NCBI GenBank assembly: GCA_036250225.1
Contig: JAPZLL010000013.1
Coordinates: forward strand, 558,001 to 622,000
Direction of reading: 5' to 3'
Length of the DNA: 64,000 nucleotides
Source: Cercophora sp. LCS_1
Lineage: Eukaryota > Ascomycota > Sordariomycetes > Sordariales > Lasiosphaeriaceae
How positions within the stretch are numbered: position 1 is the first letter of the stretch; each line of letters opens with the position of its first letter. A program made the translations under genes and the position numbers. Shown one piece after another: positions 55,517 through 64,000 of the stretch. Below the pieces are notes generated by a model. The model saw nothing but the letters and a program-made list of their open reading frames with translations, was not told the origin of the DNA and ran no database searches.

Positions 55517-56478
55517 ATGGCTGACGCCGCTGCGCCAGAGCAGGCCGAGGCCATGGACACGCAGGCGAGCCCTGCTGTCGAGGCTGCTGCCCCAGCTGCC
55601 ACCGCGTCCGAGCAACAACAACAGCAAGAGGAGCCTGTTGCTACTACTATCCCTGAGGCGCCGCCTGATATGCCGGCCGCGTTTCCCAAGAAGCGGCGTG
55701 GCAGGCCGCCGGGACGCCCCAACATGACGGTCCACGAGGCCGACTACAAGGACAACCCGCTGGTGCAGGCGTGGAACGACGCCAAGGCCGACCGGCCGAT
55801 GAGCGTCATGCCCATCAACATCCGCCAGGCGCTGACCGAGGCCTCGCTCGTCCACGACACGCAGCGCAACATCTTTCGCTTGCCCAGCCGCGAGTTCATC
55901 TACTTTGTCCAGGGCTGGATCACGGCGCGCCATATCGCGTCCCAGCGCCCCAGCTACATCAACGGCCTGCTGATCCACTCGCGCGGCGAGGACGCGCCTA
56001 CCTCGTGCCTCCAGTGCGCCGAGCGGAGGAGCAAGAATGCCCTGGGCCCGTTCCTCACCTGCCGCGTGCTCCCGGGCAGCTACCACAACAGCTGCTCCAA
56101 CTGCAAGTGGTTCGACAACACGTCGGTCTGCTCGCTGTATACCGGACCCAAGCCCAACAGGAAGCGCAAGGCCAAGGAATCTTTGTCCCAGGATAACACG
56201 AGCGCCATATTTGGTCCGGTCGATGTCGTTGCAGAGAGCTCGGGTGAGCAGCAGCAACAGCAGCAGCAGCAGCAGACGCCCGAGAGTGGTATCGATCCGG
56301 CCCTTCAGAGCGTTGGCGAAGTGCAGTTTGCCGAGATGGGGATGCAAGAGTGAGTCCCACAGCAGTGATGGGATACAACCGATGGCTAACATTGTGATTT
56401 AGTGCTTTGGACGCGCAGATTGCGACTCAGCTTCTTCCGGAGCTTCAGAGACAAGAATCGACGCCGGGTAGTATGTAG
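55517..56478 (+). CDS. DUF3716-type protein with AT-hook
   Basis: Two exons, 55517..56349 and 56403..56478, 302 aa. The N-terminal ~55 residues are Ala/Glu/Gln-rich. KKRRGRPPGRPN (~58-69) is an AT-hook. The central block has two Cys pairs, CLQCAERRSK and CSNCKW...SVCSLY, as in the fungal DUF3716 domain, with GPFLTCRVLPGSYHNSC between them. A basic stretch (KPNRKRKAKE) and a poly-Gln run (about nine Gln) follow. Cys pairs plus AT-hook suggest a nuclear DNA-associated protein; no function is established. The 53-nt intron (GTGAGT...GGCTAACATT...TTTAG) is needed for the final DALDAQIATQLLPELQ segment. The start is the only in-frame ATG before the AT-hook. Confidence 0.85.
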
Positions 56479-57064
56479 GACATCAACGGCGCGTATTATC
56501 ACCTTGATGGGGGTTTCTATCACTACGAAGGACTTTGATGGTTGAGCCGGGTTTTCATTTTGTCGTTGTCTGCTATGGGCGGCTATTTGTATCACTATCG
56601 ATCGGTAAAAGTGTAATATCGGAAACAAGGTCGGAGTCAGGTGCAGAAGTTGTTACACACAGCCGAGCTAGTAGCGAAGATATTCACAAACTGTTTTTCT
56701 TTAGACCTGTTGCAGTGACTTGTTGACCGATACAAATGTCAATACCAGGCAGGAACCTAGGAACGATTGTAGTGGGCCCAGTTGAGAGAGGTCCAGTTCG
56801 AATCTGGTTCCGGCCATTCCTTTTGGTATTGCCGAGGAATTTGGGCGTTGAACGAACTCGTCGAGGGTTGACATTCTCCATGATATTGTACAATGATTTT
56901 TTCGTCCAGGTATCACTACAACTTGGAGGACGACTTTACCGACTTGATTGATGCTCGTTCTAATTCAACTATAATTTTGTCTATCTATAACCCCCACAAA
57001 GGAATGCAGCCTATCCCGAACTTGTCTATCCAAACGCCAAAACAAACACGCTTCTTTGCTGCAT
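56479..57064. other. Convergent intergenic region
   Basis: About 590 bp between the DUF3716 gene (+) and the monooxygenase (-), AT-richer than its neighbours. A tRNA T-arm-like palindrome lies at 56792-56806 but has no matching 5' half. No gene is supported. Confidence 0.5.
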
Positions 57065-58381
57065 CTAAGCAACCACAAGTGCACTCCCTCCCTTGACCCA
57101 GGCAACCCTGCCTCCCTCCAACCCTTGATCCTCAACAAACCCCAACACCGGCGTCCTCGCAATCCCATCCGCCGCCCTATCCATAAACACCTTCTGCACC
57201 GCCTTCCTCCTCAAAACATGCAAATCCACGAACCGATGCACCCCATCCTGCCATGTAGCCGTAGCCGTCGCCTGTCCAGCCCCCTTCCACCCGCCGACAA
57301 CCTCATCAAACCTCGCTCTCTGATACTCCCCAAACGCCTTCTCCATCCCCTCACCAGCCGCCCTAGCGTTGACAATCTCGTTGACCAGCACGACAACATC
57401 CACAATCCCATTGTTGCAACCAGCCCCCGTGCTCGGCGTGAACTTGTGCGCCGCGTCGCCCACCAGCACAATCTTGTCGTCCCAGCTCCAGTTGTCCACG
57501 ACACCCTCCTCCAGGCTCACGACGCCGGCTTGCAGCTTGGTATCGTAGGCTTGGCGGACACTGACGCTCTTTGAGACGGGTAGGTTGCCCCATCGCGAAA
57601 TCATGGCTTCCTCGTCTTTGATGGACCATCGCTGTGGTTGTTGTGTAGGCTGGGGAAGACGCTCGTACATGCCTATGACGGCTGTTTCTTCGCCGACAAA
57701 GGTTTGGATGGCGCAGTCCTTGCCGTGCGTTTCGTTGCTGTCGCCGGGCGATAGGTCGCCCTGTGTTGGGAAACGGATCCACAGGGCGCGGTAGGTGGTG
57801 AGGAAGGGGTGCTCTCGGTTGATTTTTTCGGGGGTGGCGTTTGATGCTTGTGCTAGGCTCCGCATTTGGGAACGGACGATGCTGTGTGCGCCGTCTGCGC
57901 CGATGAGGATTGTGCCGGTGTGGGCGCTTCCGTCTGCGCAGGTGACGGTTACGGAATCTCGGGAGGTGGTGGTGATGGAGGAGACGCGCTTGTTGGGGAG
58001 GAGGCTGGCTTGGGCGGAGGTGGGGAGGGAGGTGTACAGAATGTTGGTCAGGTCGTGGCGCGAGACGACCCGCGGAGCGATGCCGTGATTGCGGGTGTAG
58101 TGGAGGAAGAAGTTGGCGTCGCCGATGGGGTTGCCGGCGTGGTCGAAGCGGTGGATCGCGCCGAGAGGTGAGGTGTGGCGGTTGAGGGTTGGGAGGAGGC
58201 CGAGTTGGCTGAGGATGCGGAGGCCGGTGGGGAGGAGGACGAGGTTGGAGCCTGCGTCGATAACGATGCTGGGTCGGCTTTCGAGGAGGGTGAAGGGGAT
58301 GTTGGCACGGTGAAGGGCGTGGGCGGCTGTTAGGCCGACTGGGCCGCCGCCGATGATGAGGACTTTGAATGGGGTTGTCAT
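57065..58381 (-). CDS. FAD-dependent monooxygenase (class A flavoprotein hydroxylase type)
   Basis: Intronless, 438 aa. The FAD Rossmann fingerprint GGGPVG is at 11-16 (VLIIGGGPVGLTAAHAL) with the strand-end Glu in LLESR. DG motif: ILIGADGAHSIVR. Second FAD motif: VLVGDAAHKFTPSTGAGCNNGI, near residue 320. These three elements define the p-hydroxybenzoate-hydroxylase fold. Fungal relatives include hydroxylases and epoxidases of aromatic or meroterpenoid pathways; the substrate cannot be told here. There is no signal peptide, and a C-terminal membrane helix is not evident. The residue context GCNNGI differs from the commoner GQGMN/GQGAN. Nearby genes on the same strand are a PQQ-type dehydrogenase, a Zn2Cys6 regulator and a membrane protein, which may form a loose metabolic group. 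Confidence 0.88.
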   Translation of the reverse strand: MTTPFKVLIIGGGPVGLTAAHALHRANIPFTLLESRPSIVIDAGSNLVLLPTGLRILSQLGLLPTLNRHTSPLGAIHRFDHAGNPIGDANFFLHYTRNHGIAPRVVSRHDLTNILYTSLPTSAQASLLPNKRVSSITTTSRDSVTVTCADGSAHTGTILIGADGAHSIVRSQMRSLAQASNATPEKINREHPFLTTYRALWIRFPTQGDLSPGDSNETHGKDCAIQTFVGEETAVIGMYERLPQPTQQPQRWSIKDEEAMISRWGNLPVSKSVSVRQAYDTKLQAGVVSLEEGVVDNWSWDDKIVLVGDAAHKFTPSTGAGCNNGIVDVVVLVNEIVNARAAGEGMEKAFGEYQRARFDEVVGGWKGAGQATATATWQDGVHRFVDLHVLRRKAVQKVFMDRAADGIARTPVLGFVEDQGLEGGRVAWVKGGSALVVA

Positions 58382-59195
58382 TGTTGGTGTGATGGTTTCA
58401 ATGTGTTGGGATGGTGTGTCAGCACAGATGTGATGAAGCTCAATCGGGATTGATGAGTGAGGTGAATTGATTGACTGATTGTAGTGGTATGGTCTGAATG
58501 ATGCAGATGATGGTGATGATCAGAAACCTCCGAACCTGGCCGTTGGGGCCATATTTATACAAAATCGCCATGACGTTGAACCGTGGAGATGCAATGCTGG
58601 ATGGTTTTGAAGTTATCCCGTCGCTTTCGCATCGTCTCTCTTCTCACTCGCACTCGTCTCAAGACATGCTGGGGCAATGCGATTGGCTGCTTCACCTCTC
58701 GCCTTCGGATCGCCCAACGGCTGATTGGCTCGGAGATGCCCCTCTCAACTCGCTCTCGCTTAGCGCATCCACAAAGAGACCCCGCGGACACCGGACGGCA
58801 TTCGGGTGATACAAGCCCAACTTCGGTGTCCAGTCCTGGACAAAATAAATGGCACATACAGAAAAGTCGAGGGGATATCCATCCACCGAAAAGGAGTGAA
58901 CCCAAGATTCCAATGCATCAATCAATCTTTTAATGCCTAAAATGTTAGTCTAAAGGCTTTGTGCTTTTTTGTTGATGCCTGTTGGGACTCTTAATACCTG
59001 TCTAGGCCGCTTGAAGTGGCATCAGCTGGGTTCCGTGTGCCGTTTTTTCTGTCACCTACTTGGGTGTCTGGCAAAGCAAGTCATCTTGAGCGATTCTCAT
59101 TGGCTAGGCACCTTGTGTGTGGTTGAAATCAAGGCAATTGATTGTTCTGCTGTAAAGTCTTGGTTGAATCTGAGGTAATTGAATCAACTCAAGCT
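58382..59195. other. Promoter region of the monooxygenase and 3' flank of the AA12-like gene
   Basis: About 815 bp. A TATA element for the monooxygenase is listed separately. The segment 58560-59195 shows no coding pattern. It includes a T/A-rich stretch at 58920-58980, a likely 3' flank of the dehydrogenase gene. Confidence 0.45.
58552..58559 (-). promoter_or_regulatory. TATA box of the monooxygenase gene
   Basis: TATAAATA read on the minus strand, ~170 bases upstream of the start codon at 58381, in the right orientation. Confidence 0.45.
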
Positions 59196-60619
59196 TCACG
59201 CCTTGTAGAGGATGTACAGCTCCCCCACCGCTCCATCGCTGGCGACATACATCCTCGAAAAGTCAGGATGCCACACAATGCCGCTGGGCCTCAAGCATGA
59301 ATTCGATGAGCAAGACCCTTCGTTTTGTGTCCACAGGATATCGTTGTATCCCGTTGGAATCGGCGCATCCTGCGGCGCTACTGGATCGTACTGGCCATTG
59401 TCCAGCTTCTGGAACGGGATCTGGATGACTTTGTATCCGGTAGCGGGCTGGCGGTTCCAAGAGCCGTGCAGCGACACGTACATGTTCTTGTAGTCCCTGT
59501 CAAACTTGCCGTCGATCGGCGCGCTGTGTGCTCGGATAGAGAGACGTGGCGGGACGGCCTTTTCGGCGCACGTGTCGTCGTTGAAGGTGCTATTGGGTGC
59601 AATGACGATTTGCTGGCCGACTTTGAATGTCCGGTCGGTGATGACTTTGGGGTCACCTACGGCCCAGCAGGTTGGGTAGCCGTACCACTGCTCGTTGGAC
59701 TTGGATGGGTCGCCGAGGTAGTTGAGCTCTTCGGCGGGGTTGTCGATGTGGATGTCGACCGAACGACCGTTGGTATTGCGGGTGAGCTGGTCGCCGCTGT
59801 TTTCGACGCCCCAGACCCTGCGAATGTTAGCTTCAAGATTGGGGGCTGAAGACGGCGTGGCTTACATGTTGTTCCCGTCAAAAACGAGGCCAATCTCGTT
59901 TCGCAGACCATAGCCGAGATACCACCCCTGGGTGTTGTACGTCCAGCCGCCCGATGGGGTCTTGGTGAGATCAAACACCTTGACGATGGCGCGCCCAGTC
60001 TCCTTTCTCTCTGTCCCAGCGTCAATGTTGCCCGCGGATCCCAGAGACACAATCAAGAGGTTGGGGTTGTTCGGGGGCACTGCCAGCGTCCGCGTGTTGT
60101 GGCCGCTGGGGTTCATCCCCTTGACGACGACCTGTTGGTTCGAGATGGTCATGGCCTGGGCGTCATAACTATATGACCATGCGGTCGGCGCCGCGCTGAC
60201 GTAGACTGTCTTGCCATCTGGACTCAGAGCGAGTCCGTGATTCAGCGCGTTATTCTGAATCAACGTCTTGCTCGAGGCGATGCAGCCATTAGCTCCAATT
60301 GTGTGGACAGTCAGACCGAGCCCAGCTTGAATGACCAGCAAGTGGCCTTCGGTGTCGAAGACGAGGCCTCGCGGTTTGGACAGGCCGGTGGCAATCAACG
60401 TGTACTTCCATCCGTCGGCGACGCTGAGCTGGTATCGTGTCGACGCCGTCACGCCAGGGCACGAGGCAGGAATGGTCGCATTGGTTTGTCTGACGACGTA
60501 CTGCGAGTCGGCAAGGACTGGTAGTGTTATAATGTTAGATGGAGACAAGATGCTACTCGAGAACATTTACCTAAGCCAACGACGGCCAGGCTGGCTGTCA
60601 AAGTCGCGTGCCAATGCAT
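59196..60619 (-). CDS. Secreted PQQ-dependent sugar dehydrogenase-like protein (AA12 type)
   Basis: Three exons on the minus strand, 60619..60571, 60517..59866, 59817..59196, 440 aa. Residues 1-~19 (MHWHATLTASLAVVGLVLA) are a signal peptide split by intron 1. The rest follows the six-bladed propeller of soluble PQQ glucose/sorbosone dehydrogenases: LIATGLSKPRGLVFD, NHGLALSPDGKTVYVSAA, HNTRTLAV, RNEIGLVFDGNNMVWGVENSG, EQWYGYPTCW, SLHGSWNR and PSGIVWHPDFS. The fungal members known with this fold are the AA12 enzymes (pyranose dehydrogenase of Coprinopsis), which need PQQ and pass electrons to a cytochrome domain. This protein has no cytochrome or CBM1 module. Activity and substrate are inferred. 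Both introns are short (53 and 48 nt). A TATAAATA at 60710-60717, in reverse orientation, lies ~90 bases upstream. Confidence 0.87.
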
Positions 60620-61868
60620 CTTGGTTCGTAGTTGGAATTGGGAAAACGCGGCTGCTCAATCAGCCAAGGACGAGTGACGTGACTAGGAAAAAGGGTGTGG
60701 ACCTCGCGGTATAAATAACTTGGCGCGGGAGGCAGGAGCGTCTGGAATGCAAGATAGGGGAGCTTTCGTGATTGCCCTAGACATCACCCACGATGTGATC
60801 CCAGACCAGATCTACCTATCAGTACGCGCGTTCGCTTGCGGCCCGGATAATGAACCGATTCGGCCGGTTTTTTTCGGTCTGATATAGAGAGACATTCAAG
60901 GATCAACAGATGCACTGCAGCATATACCCAAGTCCGGGACATGAATTCGGGGCCAAGCCGGGTGATAAGCCCGAGAAGAGACATGATGCACCCGCGTCTC
61001 TTGCTCCCACGGGAAGGTAGCATCGAAGCGCTGGTAAACCTGGTTATAGCAGAGCCAAAAGGAGAAGGAACCGCCCGTTGCGTTGCATAGACGTCTAAAT
61101 ACCCTGGCTACGAACCCCGCATCACGACATGCCAGAGTTGAGACGGGATGGGGCGTCGATTGAGTTTCCAATAGTTTATTGGAAAGGTCGATAACGAGAA
61201 GATCCGCACGGGTCGCCACATCAAATGGTCTCAATTGGCGGACTCATTTTCCCACCAGTGTATCATCAATCTTTGGAACCTGGAAATGTGAGATGGGTCT
61301 TCTTTCTAGAGAATATTTATTTGTATTTCTGTACTTTTTTTATGAACAGGTTTTTTTTTACTTTCTTTTTCGATGTGAGACGGAGAGATTGAAGGCCTGA
61401 TCTCTTGAACCTCCCACGCCTTGAGAGCTGAGTCCTTGAAACAAATGCGGATGACTAGATGTAATTGAGCTGTCCCTGAATCACCATAGGTTGGCTCGAC
61501 GAAGACATGACGGTATGTCGCGTTTTCAGCCGGCGATCTCGTCCATGCAACGTTTCGGAAGATGTATCACCAACCTGATGTGAGCAGCTCTCGGTCTGAA
61601 CCATTACGACGCCTTCATAAACAGTTCTTTTAACACGGTAAGCTACCAGTATCAGCGAGACACGAACCCGATAAGCCATGTCAGCAAGGGCGAACCCACT
61701 AACATGATGATCCTCATCGAACCCCCCCCCCCTTTGATATTTCTACGGAGGCGGTGCCATCCTCCCAAGTCTATTCGGACGCCGAAACACCAAAATTACA
61801 TAAAAAAGACAACCCCGAGCCCGGTTTTACCAGCCTGCGACACTCCCGCCTCACATACCCTACACCGG
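60620..61868. other. Intergenic region between the AA12-like gene and the Zn2Cys6 gene
   Basis: About 1.25 kb between two minus-strand genes. It holds the dehydrogenase promoter (TATAAATA at 60710-60717, TGACGTGA at 60675-60682, a possible bZIP-type site), T-runs at 61326-61333 and 61351-61359, and an 11-C run at 61722-61732. No gene is seen. Confidence 0.45.
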
Positions 61869-63147
61869 TCACCTTGTATCCATCGCAATCCCACACCCCC
61901 CAGCCCTCTCAATCTCCTCCACGGGCCAGGCAATCCACCCTTCATGCTCCCGATCAACCAACCCCTTCACCCTCCTTATCAACCGATCTGCCCACCCCTC
62001 CAGCCAAAAATGGAACTCCGAGCGTTTAAACAAGACACAAAAATACGCAAAAACAGCCAAAGCCTCCTGCGTCGGCATTTCCAACAACGGAAAGAAATCC
62101 TCATTGACTTCATATATCCACGTAAACAGATCGCTTAGATCCACATAGCCATGTGGTTTGAAAGCTATGATATGGTATATCCCCCGCATGTGGTTCACCG
62201 TGCGGACGTAGATATCCAGCTTTGTTTCGTCGTGCACGCTGTCTTTCAACAGGCCCACGAGTGTGTCGAGCGCGTCCTGGTCCCGCGAAGGAGGGAGTTC
62301 TTTCGGGTGTGTCGCCACCCATCGCTCACCGTAGGTCGCAAACATGATTTTGAGCTCGTCGTCCCATTCGACGACCATGGGGCGTATGGACTTGGTGCCG
62401 CGGATGAGAAAGAGCCATTCGGGGAAGAGGGTTGCGCCGAAAAGGGGGTCGGCGGGTGTGGGTGTTTCTTGGGGAGGACTGCCCAGGACTAGGACTGTCA
62501 GTTTTTGTTGATGATTGGCAAGGGAGGAGGAGGGATTGTACCGTAGATGATGGTGAATGATGAGAAGAAATAGAGGTTGAGGACTTCTTCATCGCCCTCT
62601 TGGAGGTTTAATAACAGAGGCGTAGCTTGCTGCAGGGCGTTTTGGTAGTAGTCTAGCGCGGTAGCGAGGTAGATATCTTTCTCCTTTTTGTCTGACTTCG
62701 AGCGGGCCATGTGCAGGGCTGTGATAGCCAGGATGGTTTTGAGGAGATAGTCGCATTTCAGTGCCACCCTTGCCACTCGGGCTTGGAACATGGGCTGGAT
62801 GATGGGGTCGCAGGTAAAGGTGGCGTAGACAACGGTTGAGTAATGGTGCATGAGTTCCATGTCGAGGCGGTATGAGGATGTTGAGGGCCCCGGTGAGGGA
62901 GACCCTTCGTGCACAGGGCGGATGAGGTAGGAGCATTTTAGGGCTGCTTTTTGGCAGCGGTTGCACTGGGGCTGGGCTTCATCGCACTAAAAAATATCAG
63001 CATCAGGGAGAGATGGCTTTTAAGATGAGGATGAGCGCGATGATGAGCGCGATGAGTTTGACTTGCCTTGAGTTTTCGTCGCTTGCAATTGACGCAGCCT
63101 GTCCTCGACTTGGGTCGCGTTCGCGCATTCCCTGGTTCGCGTTCCAT
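61869..63147 (-). CDS. Zn2Cys6 (C6) fungal transcription factor
   Basis: Three exons on the minus strand, 63147..63067, 62986..62542, 62494..61869, 383 aa. The zinc cluster has Cys 18, 21, 28, 35, 38 and 45 (spacing 2-6-6-2-6), beginning TGCVNCKRRKLKC. The rest is a reduced fungal factor middle region: MELMHHYSTVVYATF, YLLKTILAITALHMARS, ATALDYYQNALQQATPLL, then FPEWLFLIRGTKSI and a C-terminal helical part. It resembles the short C6 regulators related to sterol-uptake control protein 2 (inference). Intron 1 (62987-63066) interrupts the zinc cluster between K27 and C28 and uses the GC donor AAG|GCAAGT; no GT donor gives the cluster. Intron 2 is 47 nt. It may regulate the neighbouring dehydrogenase and monooxygenase genes (proximity only). 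Confidence 0.92.
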
Positions 63148-63858
63148 CTGAGCGCCTATTTTCGATAAGAATATGCGTTGATCAGGGGCTGTTTGTTTCC
63201 TTAAATCTTTGCGAGGTTGTGTTTCCGCTCATCGTGTTTCCGCATCAGCGCAGCTCAGTTCGCCGCTCAGGTCGGGCGCGAGGGGCTTCGCCACGTGCCA
63301 AGAGCAAGGCACCCCACCAGCATGAAACCAATCACCATGGTCAAAATTGCGAGGCTCACTCTGATAGCCATGCAGCCTGAAGTCGTTGATCATGATGCAA
63401 ATTTCTCTTTTTTCATAGAGACATTGAAATCTAGCTTCGCAATATCCAGGCCGTCACTTGCAAGACTAGATAGGCGAGAACTTGACAAAGTTTACCTACG
63501 TATCCAAATCAAATATTGGCGGGTTCCCATTTCTGTTGAGAATCAAACACAAACCCCCTTCCCAAGATGTAAATGCTACTCGTTGTTCCTATTCTCCCAA
63601 GAGCATCTTGACCGCAAGATGTCGATGGCCCTGAAAGGAACCAGGACCCGAAGATCATATCTGCATTTAAATCCTACTTATTATGAGAACACTCGAAACC
63701 CAATCTTGAAAAACCCGATTATTCTAAAATTTATCCCTTTACACATCCCATGCAAACGCTACCTTATCCAAAACATGCCAGTAAACCTTACTGCCGCTGA
63801 AAAGAGGAGACGGGACAAAAGAAACCCCCCCAAAAAAACCCAGACGCGAGCCCACCAA
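63148..63858. other. Promoter of the Zn2Cys6 gene and 3' flank of the edge gene
   Basis: About 710 bp, AT-rich from 63350 on. No open frame of note, no RNA gene and no repeat. Confidence 0.45.
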
Positions 63859-64000
63859 TCACGACTCCCTCCTCCCAAACTCATCCATCAAAGTCCCGTC
63901 GCTAGACCCCAACGCCTCCCTATCCTTCGCCACCCCCTTTTTCGACTCCAAATCATCCACATACCAAACCGCAAAAGCAACCATGACCGCCACCATCAGC
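63859..64000 (-). CDS. C-terminus of a probable membrane protein, truncated by the window edge
   Basis: Only the last 47 codons are in the window. Read on the minus strand they give a hydrophobic stretch (LMVAVMVAFAVWYVDD) followed by a polar tail (LESKKGVAKDREALGSSDGT, then LMDEFGRRES and the stop at 63859-63861). A final membrane helix with a 30-residue charged tail is typical of transporters such as the major facilitator superfamily, but one helix cannot prove this. If it is a transporter, it would complete a group of enzyme, regulator and transporter genes at this end. Confidence 0.6.
   Translation of the reverse strand, partial: LMVAVMVAFAVWYVDDLESKKGVAKDREALGSSDGTLMDEFGRRES

Noticed and set aside
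55481..56392. 303-codon open frame on - opposite the DUF3716 gene
   Set aside because: Arg/Leu/Val-rich antisense shadow including a poly-Leu run from the poly-Gln codons; no domain.
56792..56819. tRNA T-arm plus acceptor-like sequence (CCAGTTCGAATCTGG then TTCCGGCCA)
   Set aside because: No matching 5' acceptor (GGCCGGA) or proper box A at the required distance; probably a chance palindrome or a remnant too degenerate to call.
1..64000. CRISPR arrays, insertion sequences, bacterial operons, intact transposons, rRNA
   Set aside because: Looked for throughout; no regularly spaced repeats, terminal inverted repeats with transposase, reverse transcriptase or integrase motifs, or rRNA-like sequence were seen.

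Overview
This window is nuclear chromosomal DNA from a filamentous ascomycete, most likely a sordariomycete and possibly of the Sordariales. Four observations support this: (1) short spliceosomal introns, mostly 45-130 nt, with fungal branch sites (CTAAC/CTGAC); (2) GC-rich third codon positions; (3) long intrinsically disordered regions; (4) families typical of filamentous fungi (a Hook dynein adaptor, an Ama1-type APC/C activator, DUF3716, a Zn2Cys6 factor, an AA12-type dehydrogenase). No operons, CRISPR arrays, insertion sequences or intact transposons are visible. The species cannot be fixed from the sequence alone. All gene models are splice reconstructions made by eye and checked for phase consistency.

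Left part (1-16 kb, gene-dense): the 3' part of a Pbi2-like peptidase inhibitor I9 gene (+); a Hook homologue (+); adenylate kinase Adk1 (-); an unrecognised coiled-coil protein (-); ribosomal protein S23 with four introns (+); mitochondrial CoQ polyprenyltransferase COQ2 (-); a very large JmjC/zinc-finger/AT-hook chromatin protein (+); a small mitochondrial-type protein (-).

Sparse part (15.8-28 kb): about 9.4 kb holds only one short gene (21863-22502, 190 aa, unrecognised), with about 6 kb of non-coding DNA before it and about 2.7 kb after it. A BTB/POZ gene follows. Its 3' flank carries two imperfect tandem duplications and a tRNA-like Pol III-type signal.

Middle part (28-56.5 kb, gene-dense): cyclin C (Ssn8, -); Ca-regulated mitochondrial ATP-Mg/Pi carrier (Sal1 type, +); a membrane-anchored DUF4097-like protein (+); an unrecognised disordered protein with a difficult gene model (+); a WDR48/Duf1-type WD40 protein (+); mitochondrial S-adenosylmethionine carrier Pet8 (-); a TilS-type tRNA(Ile)-lysidine synthetase (+); a histidine-phosphatase-like protein (+); Rab geranylgeranyltransferase alpha subunit Bet4 (-); an Ama1-type Cdc20-family protein (+); SNARE Syn8 (-); a DUF3716 protein (+). 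These are mainly housekeeping genes. Several serve mitochondria (Coq2, Sal1, Pet8, probably TilS). Pet8 and tilS share a divergent promoter.

Right end (57-64 kb, more accessory in character, all on the - strand): a FAD-dependent monooxygenase, a secreted PQQ-type (AA12-like) sugar dehydrogenase, a Zn2Cys6 transcription factor whose first intron uses a GC donor, and the C-terminus of a probable membrane protein running off the edge. This may be a small catabolic or redox gene group, but co-function is inferred only from proximity. I did not find a clearly new multi-gene system. The most unusual items are the fungal nuclear TilS, the AA12-like gene group, the 9-kb sparse region, and the frame conflict at 37.3-39.3 kb.
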